Source: Deinococcus sonorensis KR-87
GTDB lineage: Bacteria; Deinococcota; Deinococci; Deinococcales; Deinococcaceae
Length of the DNA: 64,000 nucleotides
Reading direction: 5' to 3'
NCBI RefSeq assembly: GCF_040256395.1
Contig: NZ_CP158300.1
Span: forward strand, 62,001 to 126,000
Shown here: piece by piece, positions 59,075 through 64,000 of the stretch
Layout of the letters: every line of letters begins with the position of its first letter
Position numbering within the stretch: position 1 is the first letter of the stretch
Program-made: the position numbers and the translations under genes
Notes under the pieces: generated by a model
Told to the model about the DNA's origin: nothing
Database searches by the model: none
What the model saw: the letters and a program-made list of their open reading frames with translations, nothing else

Positions 59075-61942
59075 ATGCCGAAACGCACCGCCACGCCCGC
59101 CGCACCTGTCGTCCTGAAGCCCATGGCCTTCGCCTTCGAGCACACCCAAGGGCAGATTCACCTCGCCACCGAAGTCGCCTGGACACCGGAAGCGCACATG
59201 CTGGTGAAGTCGATGAGCAGCGACCTGTACACGACGCAGAAGAAAAACCTGCCGACCCAGGACCTGCGGATGACCCTGCAGATCCGCGATGCAGGCGTGA
59301 TCCGCACCGACACCTCGCTCGGCACGAAAGACAGCAGCACCGTGGCGTTCACCCGCACAGACGTAACCGGAGCCACCGCCGCGGCGAACGCGGCCGCCGC
59401 CGACTGGGCCCTGGGGACCCTCATGCCGCTGGTTGAGCCACCGGACCCGCAGGGGAAGCTGATGCCCGGGCGCGCCTCGGAACTGCGCAAGCTGGCATTG
59501 AACGGAAAGGCCATGCGGGCCAGAGAGGAACGCATGGCGGTGCTGTCCTGGGAGACCAACCGGCAGACCGGGACCGCGAAAGTGCCGTACGGCAGCCGGC
59601 AGTACGCCGCGCTCGCCGATCACGTCGCTGACCTGATCGAAGGGCACGAGATCTACCCGGGGCGCGGCCCGATGCGCCGCGCCATCCGCCGGGACCTCAC
59701 CTCAAACGAGGTGGACCTGATGACCGACGTGATCACCCTGCCGCACGAGCGCGGGTACGACGTGCGCTTCAGCCTGGGCCTGACAGTCAGCGTCGAAACG
59801 TACCCCGGCCGGAAGCTGCCGATCATCAAGCTGCACCACCGGAAGTTCGTCTGGGCCCGCACGCCCACCGCCGGGCGCGAGAAACTCAGCGGGTACGTGC
59901 TGCCCGGTAGGGAAGCGCGGGCGCTGCGGTTCGAGCTGAGCAAGGACCTTGAACTCGGCCGGGACTATGCCCTGCTTGCGGACACCTACGGCCTGCCGAA
60001 CCTCACCAGCGCTCAGCACCTCGCGATGACCGGCGTGTACGGCGAGCACTGGGTGATGATCACCCACAAAAACGGCCGGGCCGAGACCGAAGCGGCCATG
60101 ACCGGCGTGACGGACCTGGACCGCCGTGACTCGTTCGCCCGCGTGGCTGATCTGGTGGCGCCGTTCGGCTTAACGCCCTGGACCGGCCTGCAGCGGATCG
60201 AGACCACCTCCCGCAGCGAAACGGACCTCGACGGCGGCTGGGCCGGTGCGTTCGGAACGAAGAAGAAAAAGGTCAAGTCGAAGAAGGCCCCGTCCCTGTT
60301 CGGCGAACCGGCGGAGACGGACACCACGCCCGAAGCGGTCGATCCGAAAAAAGCCGCGACGGCGCTGAGGACCCAGCAGGACAAGCTCAGTGAATGGGCC
60401 ACGCGGATGCAGGCGAACATCGATGCGCATTACGGCGGCACGCACCAGATCGTGATTGCCTACGGCAAGAACCTTCACGATCAGGCCGCTGAGGCGGAAC
60501 GGATCCTGCGGACCGTGCTGAAATCCGGCGCAACCATCCTCCTCAAGCGTCTGCCCGACGCGGTGCACGGTCGGATGAGGGACCTCCCGGGCGAGGAGCT
60601 GTCCAAACCCGGCGAACGGGCGAAGGTGCGCGCCCAGGCCTGGAAGCCGTTCATCGACATCCTCAATGCCCACCAGAAAGCCCACCCTGAAGCACCGATT
60701 CAGAGCGTGCTGATCCTCGCGGACCGCTGGTACGACGGAGTGCACGACGACGTGATCAACAAACGCGTCGCCCGCACCACCCTGAACGCCGCGCTCGGCG
60801 TGACGGTGCAGTACCTGCTGCCGATCCGCACCCGCCGCGGCACCAGCGTCCCAGACGAGGACGCCATGAATGACTTCCGAATGCGCACCATGAACGCCTG
60901 GCGGGACCTGGCCTGGAAGGGCCTCGGGAAGATGGACGGCATCGAAGAGAAATCCAGAGAGCTGATCGGCACCGCCGACCGGCCGGTGCTGGGCCTCGGC
61001 ATCATCCGCGTGAACCGCAAGAAGCGCAACAAGAACGACGCGAGCTTCGTGCCGTACGCCATCGAACTCGACCCGGTCACCGGGGCGTGCTCCGGCGCGG
61101 TGCTGCTCGGCAAGGGCGACAGCGATCCCACGCCCACCGCGTTCCTGCCGCTGCCGCAGCTGCTCCGCGCGCTCAGCGAATACGGCCCAAGCATCCTCGC
61201 ACGCGAAAAGAAAGCGTCCGAGACCAACAAGGCCCGGCAGGCGGCCACGCAGAAGTTCATGGCGAATATCCTGATCGAACGCACCAAGGTCCACCCGAGG
61301 CTGATCGTGCTCGCCGACGCCGAAACGCTGAACGGCAACTGGTCGTGGCTCAACGACGCGAACGTCAACCCGAACGACATCACCCTCGCCGGGCAGGACC
61401 ACTTCGAAGGCAACTGCCCGGACGCGGCGTTCATCCGCATCCGCCAGGACGTCTCCCCGAAAGTCGTGCGCGACGCCCCGAAAGTCCGGATCATCGAAAA
61501 CGGTGTGGAAGTCCCGGCGGCCGTGTGGAGTGACGCGGACCTGTACCGCGTGACCGACGCGAGCGACGACCTCCAGACGTACCTGTCGTTCGGCTCGAAG
61601 ATCATCCAGCGGCCCCGCGGCATCAGCTCTCACCGGCCGGTGCAGGAAGCCGGGGCGAGCGAACCGCGCGGCCCGTACCTCGACGCGTACCAGACGCCCA
61701 ACCCGATCGACGTAACCGTCATCCGTTCGGGCGGCCTGGACCCGGACGACCTGGCCCGCTTCGTCGAAGCGCTGCGGCGTGAATTCGCGCACTTCGGCAG
61801 CTGGATCATCGCGCCCGGACCGCTGCACTTCGCGTCGGCCCTCAAGGAGTACATTCCCGACTACGACCTGAGCGACGAGGACGAAGAGGCGGCGCAGGAC
61901 CAGGAAGACACCTTCGACCCTGGAAGCGACCGGCTGTTCTGA
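59075..61942 (+). CDS. pPIWI-RE Argonaute-like protein
   Basis: A 955-residue protein with the layout of the pPIWI-RE family: an N-terminal domain (~1-400, with FSLGLTVSVETYPGRKLP and HHRKFVWARTP), a Lys-rich linker (KKKKVKSKKAPSLFG, ~397-415), a MID-like part (HQIVIAYGKNLHDQAAEAER) and a C-terminal RNase-H-like PIWI domain. The last has RLIVLADAETLNGNWSWLND, FIRIRQDVSPKVV, and the family-typical end PIDVTVIRSGGLDPDDLARF followed by GPLHFASALKEYIPDY. The family is named for conserved Arg and Glu and mostly lacks slicer residues. It probably binds guide-target duplexes. ATG 59075 has GGAGG 4 nt upstream. Last gene of the operon; acidic C-terminal tail. Confidence 0.78.
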   Translation: MPKRTATPAAPVVLKPMAFAFEHTQGQIHLATEVAWTPEAHMLVKSMSSDLYTTQKKNLPTQDLRMTLQIRDAGVIRTDTSLGTKDSSTVAFTRTDVTGATAAANAAAADWALGTLMPLVEPPDPQGKLMPGRASELRKLALNGKAMRAREERMAVLSWETNRQTGTAKVPYGSRQYAALADHVADLIEGHEIYPGRGPMRRAIRRDLTSNEVDLMTDVITLPHERGYDVRFSLGLTVSVETYPGRKLPIIKLHHRKFVWARTPTAGREKLSGYVLPGREARALRFELSKDLELGRDYALLADTYGLPNLTSAQHLAMTGVYGEHWVMITHKNGRAETEAAMTGVTDLDRRDSFARVADLVAPFGLTPWTGLQRIETTSRSETDLDGGWAGAFGTKKKKVKSKKAPSLFGEPAETDTTPEAVDPKKAATALRTQQDKLSEWATRMQANIDAHYGGTHQIVIAYGKNLHDQAAEAERILRTVLKSGATILLKRLPDAVHGRMRDLPGEELSKPGERAKVRAQAWKPFIDILNAHQKAHPEAPIQSVLILADRWYDGVHDDVINKRVARTTLNAALGVTVQYLLPIRTRRGTSVPDEDAMNDFRMRTMNAWRDLAWKGLGKMDGIEEKSRELIGTADRPVLGLGIIRVNRKKRNKNDASFVPYAIELDPVTGACSGAVLLGKGDSDPTPTAFLPLPQLLRALSEYGPSILAREKKASETNKARQAATQKFMANILIERTKVHPRLIVLADAETLNGNWSWLNDANVNPNDITLAGQDHFEGNCPDAAFIRIRQDVSPKVVRDAPKVRIIENGVEVPAAVWSDADLYRVTDASDDLQTYLSFGSKIIQRPRGISSHRPVQEAGASEPRGPYLDAYQTPNPIDVTVIRSGGLDPDDLARFVEALRREFAHFGSWIIAPGPLHFASALKEYIPDYDLSDEDEEAAQDQEDTFDPGSDRLF

Positions 61943-61952
61943 GAACAACAGG

Positions 61953-61983
61953 CAGGACGCCAGCGACACTCGCTGGCGTCCTG
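61953..61983 (+). terminator. pPIWI-RE operon terminator
   Basis: 13-bp perfect arms CAGGACGCCAGCG and CGCTGGCGTCCTG around a 5-nt loop, 10 nt after the stop. It also serves as the downstream boundary for the convergent gene. Confidence 0.7.
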
Positions 61984-62005
61984 CTGCCCGGTGAACTCGG
62001 GGGAT

Positions 62006-62593
62006 TCAGGGACGCTGGTCGCTGAAGGTCAGCTGCGGGCGCGGGCCCAGGGTCGCGCCGGTCAGGGTGACGCCCGGCCAGGGCATGACCCTGGGGTATT
62101 CGAGCGTGAGAGAGCTGATGCGGCTGCCCCTGCTGACCTTCAGGTACACGTAGCTCCACGTCGGTCGGACGCACAGCACCGTCTCGGCGCAGTGCACCGA
62201 CTCCCAGCCCTGAACGGTCACCTGCTGCCGCCCGACGTTCCGCGTTTCTCCGCGCTTTAGCGTGTCCTGCTGGCCAGCGGGTCGTCCCTCCGGCTGATCG
62301 GTCAAGGTTACGTGGTCGGGCGTCATCCGGACGACGCCGAGTCCCGACCACGGCTGAGGCGGCAGCGGGTCTAGGCTCACGACCGCCATCCGGGTGGTGG
62401 ACCCGTCCTGAAGCCGCACCTCGGCCACCACATCGCTGATGCAGTTCTCGGTGGGTCCGCAGCGGTGGTCCTCCACCCGCAGGACCGTCATGACCAGGCC
62501 GCCCAGGCGGCCGGTTTCTCCCTCCCGCAGGGTGACCTGGGCGGCGCGCACGAGGGTAGTCAGAAGGAACGCGGCCAGGAGCAGGAAGCGCAT
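62006..62593 (-). CDS. Secreted hypothetical protein, 195 aa
   Basis: Signal peptide MRFLLLAAFLLTTLVRAAQV (cleavage near RAA). The mature part is beta-rich with two similar halves: each has a Gly-rich strand, then a Cys pair (HRCGPTENCISDV; HCAETVLCVRPTW) and a closing strand, suggesting a duplicated ~80-residue beta-sandwich with one disulfide each. TAGAGT lies 6 nt before ATG 62593, a leaderless start. Function unknown. Confidence 0.65.
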   Translation of the reverse strand: MRFLLLAAFLLTTLVRAAQVTLREGETGRLGGLVMTVLRVEDHRCGPTENCISDVVAEVRLQDGSTTRMAVVSLDPLPPQPWSGLGVVRMTPDHVTLTDQPEGRPAGQQDTLKRGETRNVGRQQVTVQGWESVHCAETVLCVRPTWSYVYLKVSRGSRISSLTLEYPRVMPWPGVTLTGATLGPRPQLTFSDQRP

Positions 62594-62599
62594 GAACCC

Positions 62600-63440
62600 A
62601 CTCTACAAGGCCGGCCTTCCATGCCCAGGCGGGGGTATCGATGAACTTGGGGGATCGCACGATGACTCGGTGAACGCGGCCGTTCCCCGACACGTCACCC
62701 GTACCCTGAAGCTGAGGCACCGCACTGCCGGCCTCGACCGCTCCGTACCAAGGCGAACTGCAGGGCGTGACCGCGTCAGGCGGGTAAGCGCAGACCTACG
62801 CTGGACGGGCAAGACGAAGAAGACTCAACCATTGGCCGTTGGTTCATTCCAACCCATGCCGAAATCAATAGAGGCACTTCGGAACGTTCTGAAGGCCCTC
62901 GGATTGGAAGTTCACCTGCAGATGAAGACCACCTGGGACGTCAGCCTCGCCGGGCGCATCCAGCGCGTCACCAGCAGCGCATGAGGGCAAGACGCCTTGC
63001 CCTGAATGGCGTGCGACCCGGGTTCTTCCGGCCAGGGTGACGTGATCGGTCTTCCCTACCCGGCAGGGATGACTTGGACCGTCACGCCGTGACGCCCGAC
63101 CCGTTCCGCGTACCCGGCGCCGATGTCCGGTCAGAGCACCTGCGCGGTGGAGAACGCCAACGGGCAGGTCCGTGGCACGCACCAGAAGATGTACTGCAGC
63201 TCCGTCAGCCGCTGCCGGTCTTACTTCGCCGGCAGGCGCGTCAACACCAGATGCATCCGCGCGTCCAGAGAAAGGTCCGCGCCCACCGCGTCGAGTACTC
63301 GCCACACCCACAGCCGGGCCGGAGGGAGAGCGGCGTTACGTAGCGTGTCCGTGGTGATCGGCTTGCGCTACAGTCGCACCTGCAGACATTCAGGCACTTC
63401 TGTTCAACGCTATCCACGTGGCCGCGGGGACGGCGGGCAC
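62600..63440. other. Gene-poor region, probable remnants
   Basis: About 840 bp with no secure gene. A 42-aa ORF (62856-62984, + strand; MPKSIEALRNVLKALGLEVH at the start) is possible but has no ribosome site. On the minus strand a frame ending near 63227 reads VWRVLDAVGADLSLDARMHL and ends RLPAK, looking like the C-terminus of a broken gene I cannot name. Confidence 0.4.
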
Positions 63441-63441
63441 C

Positions 63442-63789
63442 TCACTTCGGAGCGGCAGGGATCACGCAGGTTCCAAGGTACAGCTGCACCAGCGCGTTCA
63501 GACGCTCAGCGTCACCGGTGTACAGAGCCGCGAGCAGCGGCGACTTCGCCAGCGCTTGCGCCTGCAGGGCGTTGGGAATCGCCTGTTGATTCAGACGCGC
63601 CAGATTGTCGGCAATCACCTTTCGGCTGTCCTTAAGGTCGCTCCGCGCCAACGCGATCTCGGAGAACAGCCTCTTGCAATAATCCGATTCCGACACCCTC
63701 GGCTGCGCCAGCGCGTCGGGGCTGGTCAGGCTGGCCGGAACGGCTAGCAGAGCGGCGAACAGCAGCATCTGAGCGGTGCGCATGAGCAT
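63442..63789 (-). CDS. Secreted hypothetical protein, 115 aa
   Basis: N-terminal signal peptide (RTAQMLLFAALLAVPASL, cleavage near ALA-QP), then a helical mature part with two Cys (SDYCKRLFSE near the start, LGTCVIPAAPK at the end) that could form a disulfide tying the ends together. AGGAGG sits 5 nt before ATG 63789; ATG 63783 is also possible. No family recognised; probably periplasmic. Confidence 0.65.
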   Translation of the reverse strand: MLMRTAQMLLFAALLAVPASLTSPDALAQPRVSESDYCKRLFSEIALARSDLKDSRKVIADNLARLNQQAIPNALQAQALAKSPLLAALYTGDAERLNALVQLYLGTCVIPAAPK

Positions 63790-64000
63790 ATCGTCCTCCT
63801 GAATCCGCAGAGAAGCGCCGCGAGGAGCCTGTTCCCCACATCCAGGCGATCAGCGCGCCCACGCGGCAACCGGAGAGGCACGTTCAGCAAACACCCGGCG
63901 ACGCCTGTGCCGCCTGAGTTTCATGAAGGCAAGCTTCATTCAGTTCGGCCCTTTCGTTAGCGTCGCCGATGGGGCAGCGCAGACGAAAGGTCACGCCGCA

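Noticed and set aside
56172..59186. 1004-aa ORF on the minus strand opposite the pPIWI-RE helicase
   Set aside because: Shadow of the helicase gene; composition is Val/Arg/Gln/Gly-rich without motifs, and the opposite strand has intact helicase motifs.

Overview
This is high-GC bacterial DNA that fits the genus Deinococcus. Supporting signs are a RecA of the Deinococcus type, a DdrA/Rad52-like repair protein next to an XPB-type helicase with a Bax1/DUF790 partner, a monofunctional catalase, a pro-kumamolisin (S53) peptidase and an Ala-rich HU. Many genes also carry a TANNNT -10 box only 5-8 nt before the start codon, which implies leaderless mRNAs. Identification is from protein and motif recognition only; no database search was run.

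Positions 1-22.8 kb look like ordinary chromosome: the end of an amidohydrolase gene, a single-domain response regulator, an FAD disulfide reductase, an SDR, a decayed IS1-family element, the repair cluster bax1-xpb-ddrA, a PAS/GAF histidine kinase, ribokinase, a LacI-controlled peptide/oligosaccharide-type ABC transporter (with a fused permease-ATPase), an MBL-fold hydrolase, an S53 peptidase and catalase.

From 22.8 kb onward the window is accessory in character. The centrepiece (23.7-35.9 kb) is a predicted phage-defence island related to DISARM. A minus-strand pair encodes an N6-adenine methylase and a half-size HsdS-like specificity subunit. Diverging from it is a five-gene plus-strand operon in which every junction is a 4-nt start/stop overlap: two proteins I do not recognise, a NERD-nuclease/degenerate P-loop protein, a DrmA helicase and a DrmB (DUF1998) protein. 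No HsdR, DrmC or DrmD is present, so it is not a canonical DISARM or type I system. Its promoter has a palindrome over the -35 box and gives a leaderless GTG start.

Next come an orphan recA behind a perfect inverted repeat, small secreted and hypothetical genes, a tiny acidic ORF with an ideal Shine-Dalgarno, and two tandem tRNA genes. The first has tRNA-Leu(CAG) features but lacks the long variable arm; the second is tRNA-Asp. An R2K-type ATP-grasp gene follows. The 39.7-53.9 kb stretch mixes hypothetical genes, a frameshifted UDP-sugar dehydrogenase, a PLD-family protein, HU, a zinc-ribbon protein, a frameshifted phage terminase small subunit relic and a PD-(D/E)xK-like protein. This is the debris expected of a recombination hot spot.

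A second defence module lies at 54.2-61.9 kb. It is a three-gene pPIWI-RE island (predicted restriction-type nuclease, DinG-type helicase, pPIWI-RE Argonaute-like protein), again with a leaderless GTG promoter covered by palindromes. The window ends with two secreted hypothetical proteins and gene-poor sequence.
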